64,000 nt of DNA. Source: Heterocephalus glaber (Eukaryota > Chordata > Mammalia > Rodentia > Bathyergidae). The notes beneath the pieces were generated by a model that was given only the letters and a program-made list of their open reading frames with translations, was not told the origin of the DNA and did not search any database. The DNA lies in the NCBI RefSeq assembly GCF_000247695.1, contig NW_004624730.1:26795760-26859759 (forward strand), given 5' to 3'. A program made the translations under genes and the position numbers. Positions 33,198 through 45,309 of this stretch are shown one piece after another. Position 1 is the stretch's first letter. Every line of letters starts with the position of its first letter.

Positions 33198-35440
33198 AAA
33201 CACCCTCTCCTAGCATCTGGAGCGGGTGGTCGGAGAGATGGAGAGGTGTGTACAATAGCTGAGGAATGGAGGATGTAAAAAGGGAAAGCGCTCTTGTGAG
33301 TTGAAGATGTCCCTGGAAGCAAACCTCGGGCCTCCTAGCCTCCAACTCCCCAACTGGCCTACTGCTCATCTGCGGAATAAATCAACAGTGGAGGTAAGAA
33401 AGTAAACAGCCGCAAAGAGCTCCTGCTGCTGCTGCTGGTCCCAGGCGAGGGATCCTCCCCTCCAGTCTGCTCCTCCAGGGCCGGAGGGTACTTCAAAGAG
33501 AAAGGAATGACAATAACCTCTTCAGAGGGTGCTCTGCTTGATTTAAGAGTGTGTGGCCAGGGATTATACCAAAATGGAAGACTGGATTGTTTTAATTATG
33601 AAGGGTGGGGTGAGTAGAAACAAAAGAAAAGAAAAAAATAAAGACAATGTTTTGAAATCTTAACATTAAAATAGTTATTCTGGTGCAAAGGACATTGTTC
33701 TCTCTCTGCCAAAACCCTGAGGGACTTCAGAGGCAGAAAGTTGAATTATTTACCTTCTTTGGGGGTGGGAGAGAACATTCCTGATGTAAATCTCTTTTTA
33801 ACTCTGTGCCAACAGATTCTAGAAATTCACTGTCACATTTCCTGGAGCCTCCCTTTTTGAAATATCTCATCATACATGCTCAGCTGCCAGACTGTTGCTA
33901 TAAAAGAACAGAGTTGAAACTTTGATACTTTTGGGAAAACATTTGTTGAGTCCATAATTATTATCCAGGGCCTGTTTGTTGCTCTTTGAATTTGGGATGT
34001 ATATAACAATCTCATGTTCCACAATCTATTTCTGTTGTCCCTTTGGATCACATAAAGAAAACATTATAATTTACATATTCTTCTCTCTCCACTTAAAAAG
34101 GGGGCCTGAATGAATTCTGAAATGGAGTATTTCCTCATACTTCAGTGATCTTATGAAAATCAGAAATAAGAAGTTGCTTTTCCTCGTTAACAAAGAATGA
34201 GTCTCCATTTTAAAACTATGTTCAACTTACAATGTTTTTCAAAGGGATCATTTTCTTTCATTACTTACAAGTTCATTTTAATTGACAAAAACTGTATCTA
34301 TGTATCATGTACAACACATTGGTTTGAGAAAAGGTAGTCTTTTTTCAAAGACTTACATTAGTATTATGCCTTAATGAGGGAGCAGAAAATGGATTCTTTC
34401 TGAGACTTGTAGCCAAGGATAACATTTGACAGAAGCTGAGGTGGAACTTCCTAAAGTGTAGGGGCTGGTTCTGTTCATTTATGTACACTGAGGGCCTAAC
34501 AACATTTGTTGAACCCATAAATGAGTAAGTGAACTTACTAAATAGTCAGACTACTAGAGAGGGATTTGCATTACTCAGTCCTGGAAGACAGGACCTTTAA
34601 TTCCTAGTCAACTCAGAAACCTACTTCTATGAAGTATGGTCCTGTAGGCTGAAGAAGTAGCCACCATGCTGCCTCATCTGCCATGATGTGACACTTTTTA
34701 ACCTCTGTAAATAGCCATTCTTCTCCTGACTTTCTTCTCCAGGCCAGGGCTGCTCACAGCTGGGTGTGTCCCTCCCCAGAGCCCAGGGTCAGGAACGGCT
34801 GCATGAGGCTGGCCAGCTGGCCAGCCTGCCTGTCGTGGCTGTCAACCCAACAGAAATCCGTGAGCCCTGCCAAAAGAATTCCGAGGCCTCCCTCCTCTCC
34901 GGTTGCTGTTGCCCTGGCAACCACAGGCAAGGCTTAGTCAGCATTTTTGTTTGACTAGCTTCATTCTCCAGTCTCCCAAACCCCAGTTAAGGAAAGGATG
35001 GGGGTAAACACAGTGTGGAATTTGCTTGGGAATAATAAGTTTCTCAACAATGCAGCCCCTGGAGAAGGAGGAAAGGAGAGCCAGAGACTTCACCACTTCT
35101 GGGGGCTAACAGGAAGTCCTCAAGGTTAAAATCTTCCAGCCCAAAGCCACACCTCTGCCCAGCTTTATATTTAAATGAATAACACATGAAATGAAATACT
35201 CTCTTCAGATAAAGCCATGCATGTGTTTTCAAGTCAAAGAACTGTTTTTTTAGATGGGTAAATAAAACTGTTAAGCCTGTTTCTTAATTTCTTACCAGTG
35301 ATAAACATTTTCCACTTCATCTGGTAAAAGTACAATCATGCCTTTTTGAATACGGAGCAACTACAGTGCAGAATTTTAAGATACAACAACAGAACACTCT
35401 ACAGTCATTTCAGGCATGCGTGGCTAATGGTATTTAAAAA

Positions 35441-35592
35441 TTTATGCCGGGTGTGGTGGCACATGCCTGTAATCCCAGCACTCGGGAGGCCGAGGCAGGA
35501 GGATCACTGCAAGTTCGAGGCCAGCCTGGGCTACATAGTGAGTTCAGGCCCAGCCTGAACTACAAAGGGAGACCCTGACTCAAAAAAAAAAC
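35441..35592 (+). repeat. B1-like SINE
   Basis: Well-conserved copy: 'gccgggtgtggtggcacatgcctgtaatcccagcactcgggaggccgagg', with the doubled 'gctacatagtgagttcaggcccagcctgaac' and a poly-A tail at 35582-35590. Confidence 0.95.
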
Positions 35593-35619
35593 AATAAAAA
35601 ACAGTCTAAATTATTTAGG

Positions 35620-35715
35620 GGCCGGGGATTTAGCTCAGTGGTTCTGCTGCCTGCCTCACAAGTTTAAGGTCTGGAGTTTGATCCCCAGTACCACAAAAAA
35701 GAAAGGAAGAAAAAA
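35620..35715 (+). repeat. ID-like SINE
   Basis: 'ggggccggggatttagctcagtggttctgctgcctgcctcacaag' and 'gtttgatccccagtacc', shortly after the preceding B1 tail. Confidence 0.93.
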
Positions 35716-35814
35716 TTTATGCCCATCCTGTCTGTCATAGAAAGGATTCCAGATACACAGTATGGATAATGTCATGGAACAATTTGCATGACTGATATAT
35801 AATTTTCCCACAGA

Positions 35815-35860
35815 TTGAGAAGAAAGAAAGAGAGAGAGAGAGAGGGAGAGAAAGAAAGAA

Positions 35861-35896
<36 letters not shown>

Positions 35897-35918
35897 AAAG
35901 AAAGAAAGGAGGAAAGGA
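35815..35918. repeat. (GAAA)n polypurine tract
   Basis: About 100 bp of plus-strand purines, mostly GAAA units with GA stretches. It abuts a 5'-truncated B1 on the right and produces the Phe/Leu/Ser-rich open frame on the minus strand. Confidence 0.95.
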
Positions 35919-35919
35919 C

Positions 35920-36026
35920 ATAGGGGAGGCTGAGGCAGGAGGATCACTGTGAGTTTGAGGTCAGCCTGGGCTACATAGTGAAATCCCGTCTCAAAAAACC
36001 AAAAAAAAAAAAAAAAAAAAAAAAAT
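35920..36026 (+). repeat. 5'-truncated B1-like SINE
   Basis: Starts within the B1 body ('ggggaggctgaggcaggagg') directly after the GAAA tract and ends in poly-A to about 36025. Confidence 0.88.
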
Positions 36027-36626
36027 CCCAAATAAAACAAATAAAAAAAGAGGAAGAAGAGGTAAACAAACCACATTAAAATATGCTTATGCTATCAATT
36101 TTCTTTTACAAAACAAAGGACACACACAGATACATACAAAAAAGAGTGGAGAGTAATCACCAACATTTTTACAGCCATTCTCTCTAGGGAAGAGCATGCA
36201 TGATTATAATTTTCTTTTTTGTTTTTGAGTACTTTACACATTTTGGTACAATGAATGTGTATTTGGCCTTTTTGTGCAGTCATTCTATTATGACATGCAG
36301 TAAAATTCACACTTTGTGATGTACAGTTTTGAGTTCTGTAGGGAGCTGTGAAACAGCCACCACAACCAGATGCAGAATGAGGCTCTCACTCCTGAAACTC
36401 CCAGAGACGCTGCCGGGAGGTGAACAGTGCCTCCACGCCCAGCCCAGCCCAGCGACTCTCATCTGCTCTGTATCCTCACAGGTTTGCCTTTTCCAGAATG
36501 TCACATAAATCAGATTGTACAACAGTGTATATTGTATGTAGCTTTGTGAGGTCTGCCTTCTTTCACTTACCAAAAATGCTTTCTTCTGTATTAACCAGAT
36601 ATATATAGTTGTTTATGTTTGTTTGT

Positions 36627-36782
36627 TTTGGTTTTGGTTTTTTGAGACAGGATTTCATTATGTAGTTCAAGATGGCCTTGAATTCACTATATGTAGTCCA
36701 GGCTGGCCTCTAACTCGAGGAGATCCTCCTACCTCAGCTTCATGAGGGCTAGGATTACAGGTTGTGCTACCATGCCTGGCTT
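36627..36782 (-). repeat. B1-like SINE
   Basis: 'ttttgagacaggatttcattatgtagttcaagatggcc' through 'ggattacaggttgtgctaccatgcctggc'. Confidence 0.9.
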
Positions 36783-36940
36783 TCAACTTTTTAATTTTTA
36801 AAAATTAAAAAAAAATTCTACTCAGAAAAACTCAACAAACAAAAATAACAGAAAATAAACCTTTAATTAAGAACTGCTTCTTAGTATGTCTAAAATGTAC
36901 CAATAAATGTTTTGCTATAAAAAAAAGAATTGCTTTCTCG

Positions 36941-37068
36941 AGCTCGGCATGGTGGCTCACACCTGTAATCCAGCACTCTGAAGGCTGAGGCAGGAGGATC
37001 ATCAAAGCAAAATTCAAGGCCAGCTTGGGCAACAGCCAGACTTTGTCTCAATTAAAAAAAAAAAAAAG
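36941..37068 (+). repeat. B1-like SINE
   Basis: 'gctcggcatggtggctcacacctgtaatccagcactctgaaggctgagg' with poly-A at 37055-37067. It lacks the internal duplication. Confidence 0.9.
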
Positions 37069-37727
37069 CTATCTTTTTCTAGAGTTTCCATTTCTTGGGT
37101 GAATCTGAAGATCCCTCACAGCTTTAGGGAAATCCAGTAAAAATGCAGCTCTTCTCACTAACAGTAGAGAATGGCTTTCAAAAAAATTCTCTGTAATGTC
37201 TTTGACCATTCTTTTGAGAGCAACAAGTAATAAGGCAGTGAGCAGAAGGCCTAGCTGGAATCTCCTGTGCTACATCTCCCCTCCATTTGGACACCTGCCC
37301 TATGCCGAGATAATGTATGGATTATCAGATAAAAGTAGCTCAACTGTGTTGTTACAGCAGCCAATACTAAGCTGTAGGGTCCACACTGAAAGAAATTCTA
37401 CCTATCGTTCCTAATCAGTGAACCTTTGATCTTAATTTTGTTGCTTTTTAACAACCTACTGGCCTGAGAGGTCGCTGGAAAATAAAGGAGCATCTTAAGT
37501 CACTTTTGCAGAACCCTGGTGTGTCTGGTCTCTCAGTCCAGTAACAAAAGTCAAAGATAGCAGCCACTAGGATTCCAAGAAGAAGGGAATAGTGTTAATT
37601 TACCCTCCTGGCCACCAACTTGGATTGGATCTAATTATTTCACCTCTTCTACTAAAATATAAATTATATGAGGGTAGCCACATCCCATTTATCTATTTCT
37701 TTTTACCACATACAAAATGTTGGCCAT

Positions 37728-37814
37728 GGCCGGGGATTTAGCTCAGTGGTTCCACCGCCTGCCTTGGAAGCGCAAGGTCCAAGTTCGATCCCCAGGACCC
37801 AAAAAAAAAAAAAA
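37728..37814 (+). repeat. ID-like SINE
   Basis: Perfect 13-bp duplication AAAATGTTGGCCA at 37714-37726 and 37815-37827, with intact A and B boxes. Confidence 0.95.
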
Positions 37815-38210
37815 AAATGTTGGCCAAATGAATGAATGAGAAGAAACAGAAGGAGTGAAAAAATGCCATCTTCCATCCTCCCCTCATTCTATATGGTGCA
37901 TAGCATGGGGCCTCTCTCCTGGACATCTCCTGGAATTGTAGGTGGGTCTTGCCTGCCTACAGGACAGGGTCCTGGGAAGACAGGATGTACAACTGGAGAT
38001 CTCCCGCAAGCAAAAGGAGAGCCAGTTAATCACAAATTGCACTGAGCGAAGGATATTCAGGTGCCTGTACTGCTCAGGTGCCTGTACATGGAGTGGGGGA
38101 GAACGAACAAACAGAAGTCTATAGATAATTTCAAATCTCATAAGCCAGGCATAGTGGCCCTTGCTTAGGTACAAATAGTGACGAAAAAAATCACCAAAAG
38201 AAAGAGGTCA

Positions 38211-38300
38211 GGGCCAGACATTTAGCTCAGTGGCACCGTGCCTGCCTTGCAAGCACAAGGTCCTGAGTTCAAACGCCGGTACAAAAAAAAAATAAAGAAA
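38211..38300 (+). repeat. ID-like SINE
   Basis: 'gggccagacatttagctcagtggcaccgtgcctgccttgcaagcac' and an A-rich tail. Confidence 0.92.
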
Positions 38301-38506
38301 GAAGTCAAAAAGCCCTCCAAGATGATATAAAATAATCCACACCTGAATCACGATCACCCGGTATCCTGACAAATGTCCCCGGATTTACCATAGAACATCC
38401 TCTCATCATTTATTGTACAGCCTTAAATGAAATCTTTGGCACTGGGGAGCAAGCTGCTTCTGGGGAAAAAAAAAAAAATCTTCCAGGACTAAAAAGTCTA
38501 TTTAGG

Positions 38507-38598
38507 GGCTTATTAGGGGATTTAGCTCAGTGGTTTCGCCTGCCTCGAAAGCACGAGGTTCCGAGTTCGATCCCCGGTACTCACCGCCACCCCCCCAA
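38507..38598 (+). repeat. ID-like SINE
   Basis: 'ggggatttagctcagtggtttcgcctgcctcg', 'gagttcgatccccggtac', then a C-rich interruption before the tail. Flanked by 'aaaaagtctattta' / 'aaaaagtcattta'. Confidence 0.92.
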
Positions 38599-38696
38599 AA
38601 AAGTCATTTAGACTTTTCTTCCTGTACTCCAATAACAAAATTAAAAGAACCACTCATTCCAGCTCCTCCTAACTCACTCTTTCTCTCAAGTGCACA

Positions 38697-38719
38697 AACA
38701 CACACACACACACACACAG
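38697..38719. repeat. (CA)n microsatellite
   Basis: Pure CA run of about 11 units. Confidence 0.97.
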
Positions 38720-39037
38720 CCTTTTCGCCCTGCTGTGCTACAGGGTGGGGGTGGGACGGTGCATAATACGATATAGCAAAATACTCCAAGTTCCTCCGCC
38801 TCCAGGGATCAGCACTAAGGAACTTGGTTGTCAAGTATGTAATATGAACCATCAATATTATCTTGTGGTTTAAAGGCATCTACAACTGGACTGTAGGAAA
38901 CAATCCAGGGCACTTTTCCCCACCCCTTTTCAGAAATGCTTTCTGTGAGAAAGAAGGAGGTGGGGCAAGGGCAAGGGAAAGAGAAACATACAAGGAGGCA
39001 GAAATGGAGAACAAGTCATTCCTTGCAGAAGAGTCAG

Positions 39038-39039
<2 letters not shown>

Positions 39040-39066
<27 letters not shown>
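39040..39066. repeat. (CA)n microsatellite
   Basis: Pure CA run of about 13 units. It explains the Thr-His and Val-Cys repeat frames at this point. Confidence 0.97.
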
Positions 39067-39068
<2 letters not shown>

Positions 39069-40189
39069 CTCATTAACGATAGTTTAAATATAAATCTGAG
39101 AGCTTGAGAACTTATAAATAGTACTATAATTCTGTATAATCCACATTATATTATAGAATAGAAACTTTATTCCAAATAGAATTATTACCCAAAACCAAAA
39201 AACAATAATATAACTATTTCCTGCCAAGAAACATGATCCTGTATATCTAAAACAGTATAAACAACTGTCACCCTGAAATAACCATGAAGTTCAAATATAA
39301 ATCTTTGGGGTAAAAGGCACAACTGTAGTTACCTTATAAAGTTGTCTTCCTCAGTTTGGAGAGAATTTGGAAGAAAGTTCAGCTAAGCACAAAACCACAG
39401 TTTATATTCATTTCTCTTATTTTCAAAGGGTATGTCTAATAAATGATTTTAATTCACCATGTGCAGTACTGTAAGCCTCACACACATATACCTTATATTC
39501 TACAATTTATTTGATGATAAATATATTACTCATTTATGGAAGACTTGGTATATTTTTAAAGTATCAGATATAATTGAAAAAAACTGTTTATCCTCACATA
39601 CCCAGAATCCCCCTTCCAGAAAGATCTTTGGAATAGTTAAGCCCACTTATTTCTTTAAAGTAGCAGAAGGAAGCTATCTTGCTTCACATGAATCATAAAA
39701 GAGTCTAAAGAGTTACAAAATAAACCAAAGCTTTTCTCCTCAAAATGTAACCAGAAAATGAGACCGGCAAACATGTGCTATATTAGTTTAGCCACACAGA
39801 AGAATGAATCCTGCTCTTCTATAGCTCAAGTCACTAAAGCAGGGAGAAAACAATGGGTTCTGTTAACTCAGTTTCACAGCACAGTGGTGAGTGGCCACAG
39901 GATGCACAGCAATATTCTGTTGACTGAGTGGACACATGAACATATGGCAGTTTCACAGCGCACTCAAACAGAGCCCATATACAAACATTTTCCTGTCTCA
40001 CTCTCCCTTCACTGTTTTCTCTTTTTTTTTTCATTCTCTGTGGTAAGCCAAAGATGGCTGCAGACTGTTGTTGCTTCCATGAAACATCTCCTCTGCTATC
40101 TGCTGCTGTATTGTGACAGCACTGACGAAGAAAGCATGGCAAAAGTGACTCCATGATGGTTTCCAGACCAGCCCCCTAAGAGACTGGTA

Positions 40190-40565
40190 GCTTCATGTCC
40201 TTTTCAGAGTTTTCTCTTGGAGAGTCAAGCTGCTATGTGTAAGTCCCGCTTCTCTGAGACTGTCATGCCATTGATGCCACATGTGGACATCCAGGCCTTC
40301 ATCTAATCTAAGCCCAGTCTTCCAGTAACTCTTGCCATGGTGCCACACACTTAGTGAAAGGTATCTTGGAGCTTCCCTACCAGCCCATACACCTTCACTA
40401 CCACTAAGGGACCTCAGTCAATGTCACGAAGAGCAGGACAACCCAACTGGTCTCTTTCCAAATTCCTGAGCCACAGAATAGTATGACATTATGAAATGGC
40501 TGTTTGCAGCCACTGAGTTTTGGGATAATCTGCTACTACATGGTAGTAGACAACTGGAACTTGTT
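40190..40565 (+). mobile_element. MaLR/MLT-like LTR remnant
   Basis: 'ttgcagccactgagttttgggataatctgctactacatggtagtagacaactggaac' at 40504-40560 is the typical 3' end of MLT-type LTRs. The 5' part is diverged. Solo and non-coding. Confidence 0.6.
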
Positions 40566-40833
40566 CTTTACCCCTACTTTCTCCTTTCTTTCTTTCTATA
40601 CACTACCACTGAAATCCAAAGGCAGCCATGCTAATCTAACGAAGTCCTTGAATTCTTAAGGACTTTGGCTCTGAAAACAGTGCAGGCAGAATGCAGGGAG
40701 AAGAAACTAGACTCTAATCATGAGGCTTGTTGTAGAGTTTTGGGTCTCTAGTTGCAGTGCTTCTAGAGGAAGGTTTGACCAGAAGGCAAACAGCTACCAA
40801 AAGCTACAGATTCTCCCCCAGGGAAGGCCATAC

Positions 40834-41036
40834 CTGCCGCATGAGCTCCTCTTGGCGCATTCTGATTCTCTCTCTCTCCATCTGGATCCTCTGGAGCCGA
40901 AGTTTCTGCTGCTGCTGCTGCTGAGTGGTGAGCGCATTGGGCAGACTCATGAGCCCCGATGTTGGGTTCTGAGCAGGGTGGTTCTGGGGGCTCAGGGTGC
41001 TGGGTGCCATCTGCTGCTGGTGTTGGTGATTGAGCA
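40834..41036 (-). CDS. WWTR1: WWTR1 (TAZ) coding exon: Gln-rich coiled coil
   Basis: This 203-bp exon has acceptor CCTGCAG (complement of 41037-41043) and donor GTATGG (complement of 40828-40833). It opens with the last two bases of a codon (Val if the upstream exon ends in G), then Leu-Asn-His-Gln-His-Gln-Gln-Gln, and ends with a complete Gln codon. It encodes the segment after the WW domain: a run of six Gln, then Lys-Leu-Arg-Leu-Gln-Arg-Ile-Gln-Met-Glu-Arg-Glu-Arg, the coiled coil. Differences from human are Met-to-Leu at the second residue and a few changes in the Ser/Pro-rich linker. This is the most 5' WWTR1 exon I find. The exon with the WW domain (Trp-Gln-Asp-Pro-Arg-Lys) was not seen at 41037-64000. 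Confidence 0.97.
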
Positions 41037-41193
41037 CTGCAGGAGGCAAGAACACAAAGGCAATGAATGACTGGGGCCTACTATACCTTATCAAAAAGAC
41101 ACCATCAGAATGCTTCATGCTTTGGAGCATAGATTCCTGAGATTCCTTCCAAAGTACTTTCCTGTTAATCATTACTGTTCAAATAATCGTTAC

Positions 41194-41293
41194 TGGGCTG
41201 GGGATTTAGCTCAGTGGTGCTACCAACTGCCTCACAAGTACAAGGTCCTGAGTTTGATCCCCGGTATGGGGCGGGGGGGGGGGGTCTTTCCAT
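41194..41293 (+). repeat. ID-like SINE
   Basis: Flanked by 'caaataatcgttac' (41180-41193) and 'caaataatcattac' (41294-41307). The usual poly-A tail is replaced by a G-rich run (41267-41284). Confidence 0.93.
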
Positions 41294-41410
41294 CAAATAA
41301 TCATTACCTTAATTCAAATTATGGAGGCACAGATACCAGACCCCCTCCTTACTCATCTAGTCTTGGCTTTTGTTCTCTGATAGAAATCTTGTTACACCTT
41401 TTTTGTTGAC

Positions 41411-41485
41411 ACTGTGCTGGGGATCAAACACAGGGCCTTATACAAGCTACGTAGGTGCTCTACCACTGAGCTACAGTTCTGGCTC
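41411..41485 (-). repeat. ID-type SINE, older form
   Basis: 'gtgctggggatcaaacacagggccttatacaagctacgtaggtgctctaccactgagctac' keeps the tRNA-like middle. Confidence 0.83.
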
Positions 41486-41596
41486 TCTAGAGTACATTTT
41501 AAGACTTACAAAGAACACAGTGCAAAAAATAACCAAATTCCACAAAGGTTATCACAACTTATGAGAGCGTTTCACCAGGACATTTCAAGGAAGGAT

Positions 41597-41775
41597 AGCT
41601 GGGTGTGGTGCATGCCTGCAATACCAGTACTTGAGAGGCTGAGGCAGGAGGATCGCCATGAGTTTGAGGCCAGCCTAGGCTACATAGTGAGTTCAAAGCC
41701 AGCCTGAACTACATAGAGAGACCCTGTCTCAAAAAACCAAAACCAACCAACCAACCAAACAAACAAACAAAAAAC
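41597..41775 (+). repeat. B1-like SINE
   Basis: 'gctgggtgtggtgcatgcctgcaataccagtacttgagaggctgagg', doubled segment, and an (AACC)n/(AAAC)n tail at 41736-41773. Confidence 0.93.
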
Positions 41776-42934
41776 TCCAAAGAGAGTTCTTCCCAAACTG
41801 TGCCCCTACTGGTCTTCAAAGCATCAGCCCTTACAAGAGGAAGTTACAGTGGAGCTGCTGGTGTCTTCCACATAATTTAGATTTGACCAGTTAGACTAAA
41901 CATCTCAGGTCCCCAGAAAACCACGGGAAGGCTAAGCATCTACATTTGTGATGAACAAAACACTTCTTGTAGGGAACATTGTAGGGAGAAAACAACATTT
42001 CCGTTAAGGAAAGAAGAGGAAAGAGGAGGAGAATATCCCAAAGAGTATCTAAATGCAGTTATCTGAAGCCAACTGGACTTAGAGCAGACTGCCTCAAACT
42101 GCCTCAGACAAGCAGGCAGTTGTCAGATCTGAGAAGACCTCGTCAGTTCCAGGCCTTTTCCAGTCCTCACAGGGAGGAATAACCCAAACAGAAGACGTCC
42201 TCACTGAAGCAAGAATGCAGCAAAAGTAAAGCTGGAACATCCTCCCCAAAATGCTTCCAACAAAGTCGGAATTTAAATTTAGATCCCATTTATCTTTTGC
42301 ATCTCCTTTTTTCAAAACTGATTTTCTCTTCCATGTTTGGAAATGGATAAAACCATACTCTTGATTGGTAATGTTTGATATAAAAGAAAACAAGAAAAGC
42401 AAACTCCACAGCACTGAGATACAAAGACACCTGTGATCCAATAACTGTCCCTGATGAGGCAAGTAGTCAAAGTGAGAACGGGGTGGGGTGGGAGTTACGA
42501 TGGACACAACCCTCTGGTCTGAGGGGCCTAAATAATGCACACGTATGTGTCCTTGGATCCATTCTGGCAAACACACTTGGTCACTTCCACAAAGCACTAA
42601 GAGTGAAACATGTTCAAGGCCAGGAAGAATTCTGGATTCAGTTCTAAGCCAGTGCATCACTGGCTATATAAAGAGCAAATGATAAAAAAATAGACTTTGC
42701 TTCTGAACTTCTGCCTTTTGCAGCACCAGGCAACAGAGAGAGACACAGCTTGTAGAGAAAGTTCTTTGGCAGCTTCCCCCAGCCAGGAGCTACAGACACA
42801 GAGGGAGGCCAGGGAGTCAGGGCTGCTCGGCGCGCCTCCTGGAATGTTTGGCAAACATCTTGGTCTCAGAGAGGTTCAGCAGCTTGCTCTTCTGTGTCTT
42901 GGGCTCGCTTCCCTCGTTTTTAAAATAGGTTTGG

Positions 42935-42958
42935 TTACACACACACACACACACACAC
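42935..42958. repeat. (CA)n microsatellite
   Basis: Pure CA run of about 11 units. The surrounding 41.8-44.6 kb shows no recognisable gene. The 188-residue minus frame at 42094-42660 has no domain I recognise and no splice or promoter context. Confidence 0.95.
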
Positions 42959-44623
42959 CCCAGACGAGTAAAACAAAACCATAAGGTTAGGCTTAACTAC
43001 AAAACCATCACGGGCCTGCATAGGGCTGGCTCTGAGAAGATCACGGAAAAGACAACCAGTGCTCCAAAGGCCAGAAGTCACACCTAAACCCTCAAAAGAC
43101 ATAGACATTACTTTAATCCCATCAACACCTCTCCAATTTCCACTTGAGTCTAGGAGAGCAAAGAGGAACACCTAGTAGCTGTAGCTATGTGTTACTCGTC
43201 AGTCTCAGCTTCTCTCCTTCTTACAACAAACTTCTTCACTGAGGTGTCTCTACTCCTGGCATTCTGAAGTGAGCTTGTGGTTTTGTCAACTTATCAGAGG
43301 CACAATTCCATTTAACTGACCGGGTAAGGCCTTCCCTGATCCCTCTGAGACTTCCTACTTGGGTACTTACTTCCCTTCTGCTCTATCAGTAATGGAGAAG
43401 TTCACGCATGGCTCACAGTGGTTCAGCAGTTCAGTAAAAGTATATCCACAACATCCAAATTACTATAAACCAATGACTGAACAAATAAACAAATGGGAGG
43501 AGAAGAGACAAATCCCTGGTGCAGAAGAATTCCAACTAATTTACAAAGATACACAAACCTGAAGGGGACAAGGGGCATAATGGCAAATAGGGACTTCACT
43601 CCAAAGGGTTCAGGACTGAATGGGAAAGGGGAAGAGGGCAACTTTATTGTGGAGAAATCTGAAAAGTGCTGCCCTGGCCCAGTGTCAAAGGCTATCACTA
43701 ACAGTGACAAGATGCGATGATAGTATATACCCTTGCCTTGATGGGATGAGAATGGTAGTGGTTTTTTTCTTTTTTTAACTTTCTAATTTTCCTCCACATA
43801 ACGCAGTCTTGTCTCCTCACAAGAGAAAAGATCAGACAAATTCCAATAAAAGGGAATCTTACAAGATACCTACACAGTATGCCTTAGACAAGAAGAGCCT
43901 AAGGCGACATGCCTGGTAAATGTAATGTAGTATTCAATATGGGACCTAGAGACAGAAAAGACATTAGGTAAAAACTAAAGAAATCTGCTGAATAAAGTAT
44001 GTACTCTGCTTAAAAAATGTCAATATTGGTTCATTACTTAACAACAGATGAAGTATACTAATGTAAGATTTAACAATAGAGTATGCAGGAACTCTACTCA
44101 ATTCTTCTGTAAAACTAAAAACTCCTAAAAACTAAAGTACACACATGTGGCATATGCACACACATGTACACACATTCTCTGTGCCCATGGGTACCAGAAG
44201 CTGTGCTGCACACTATCTTCAACAGTCGCTAATAAGTTTTCACAGAGGATATAAAAATAGATACAATATTCAAAACAAAATATGGTTTATAATGTATTTT
44301 ATGGAAGTAAATAGATATTAAGCTAAAAGACAAAAGAAAAAGCATTGTTTCCAGATGTGTTCCACTGTCAAACAAGATTGTGAAACTTTCAGCTAAATAG
44401 TTAACAAGAATTTATTTTACTGCAGGATTTCTCAGAGCTCTTAATACAGCATACTGTGCAAAGAGTACTTTCTGAGAGGGAGGTAAAAGTGCAAAGCTTC
44501 TCAAACTTGCAAGACAAGCATTCTATAGAGTAGGAATACTAAGAAATGCTGGTCTACTACAACTTAGCAGATATCTTGGCAGAGTATTGAATTAAGTGTA
44601 AATTAACGTTAAGGCCCACTGTG

Positions 44624-44827
44624 TGTTTTTTTGCAGTACTGGGAATTGAACTCAGGGTCTTCACACTGAGCTACATCTCCAGCACCTGTTTTTTTTAAAG
44701 ACTGAGTCTCACTAAGTTGCCCAGCTATTGTTTGCTCCTCCTGCCTTTGCCTCCCAGAGTGCTAGGATTACAGGCATATGCCACCACCATCCCCAGCTAG
44801 TGCTTGTTTGGGTTCCCCCCCCCCCCA
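44624..44827 (-). repeat. B1-ID dimeric SINE with poly-C
   Basis: ID half ('cagtactgggaattgaactcagggtc...gagctacatctcc') plus B1 half ('gactgagtctcactaagttgcc' to 'gccaccaccatccccagc'). A 13-base C run follows at 44815-44827. Confidence 0.83.
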
Positions 44828-44967
44828 ATTAACTAAATAGCTACTTAGAACTCAGAATCATAGGAAGGAACACAGGAGCAAGTAGACATTGAACAGTTTC
44901 ATATGCCTAGAGTTAGGGGCTAAGGCGGAAGATACAAAGCAACAGAACAACAAAGCAAAACAAAATA

Positions 44968-45120
44968 CAAAGCCAGCTAAGGCAGTGTGCCTGTAGCCCT
45001 AGCTACTTAGAAAGGCTGAGGCAGGGCCCGGGGATTAAGCTCTGTGGTTCCACCGCCTGCCTCGCAAGCACAAGGACCCGAGTTTGATCCCCCATACCAA
45101 AAAAGAAAGAGAGAAAGAAA
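44968..45120 (+). repeat. ID SINE fused to a truncated B1
   Basis: About 57 bp of a B1 head (to 'aggctgaggca', 45026) is directly joined to a full ID copy starting 'gggcccggggattaagctc'. This could be an ID inserted into a B1 or a new fusion. Confidence 0.83.
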
Positions 45121-45161
45121 GGAAGTACTGTATAAAAGTCTGCAAACATATATGGTGAAAT

Positions 45162-45309
45162 TTAGCTGGGCATAGGATCGCATGCCTATAATCTCAGGAC
45201 TCAGGAGCCTGAGGTAGGAGGGTCATGTATTCGAGGCCAGCCTGGGCTCCACAGTGTTGAGGCAGGTCTGTACTATGTCGCAAGACTTTGTCTTTAAAAA
45301 AAAAAAATC
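45162..45309 (+). repeat. B1-like SINE
   Basis: 'tagctgggcataggatcgcatgcctataatctcaggactcaggagcctgagg' and poly-A at 45297-45307. Confidence 0.9.

Larger units (their letters stand above)
27172..40833 (-). other. WWTR1: WWTR1 intron (13.7 kb)
   Basis: Bounded by GT at 40833-40832 and AG at 27173-27172 on the minus strand. The content is SINEs, MIR and L2 relics, microsatellites and an LTR remnant at 40190-40565. No further exon, RNA gene or retrocopy was recognised. The open frames inside are repeat-derived or chance. Confidence 0.9.

Noticed and set aside
35735..36076. A Phe/Leu/Ser-rich minus-strand frame resembling a membrane protein
   Set aside because: It is a translation of the GAAA tract, a B1 and poly-A, so the hydrophobicity is a composition artefact.
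42094..42660. A 188-codon minus-strand frame as a possible gene
   Set aside because: No domain, biased composition or family resemblance is seen. It sits in WWTR1 intron and is on the long tail of chance frames.
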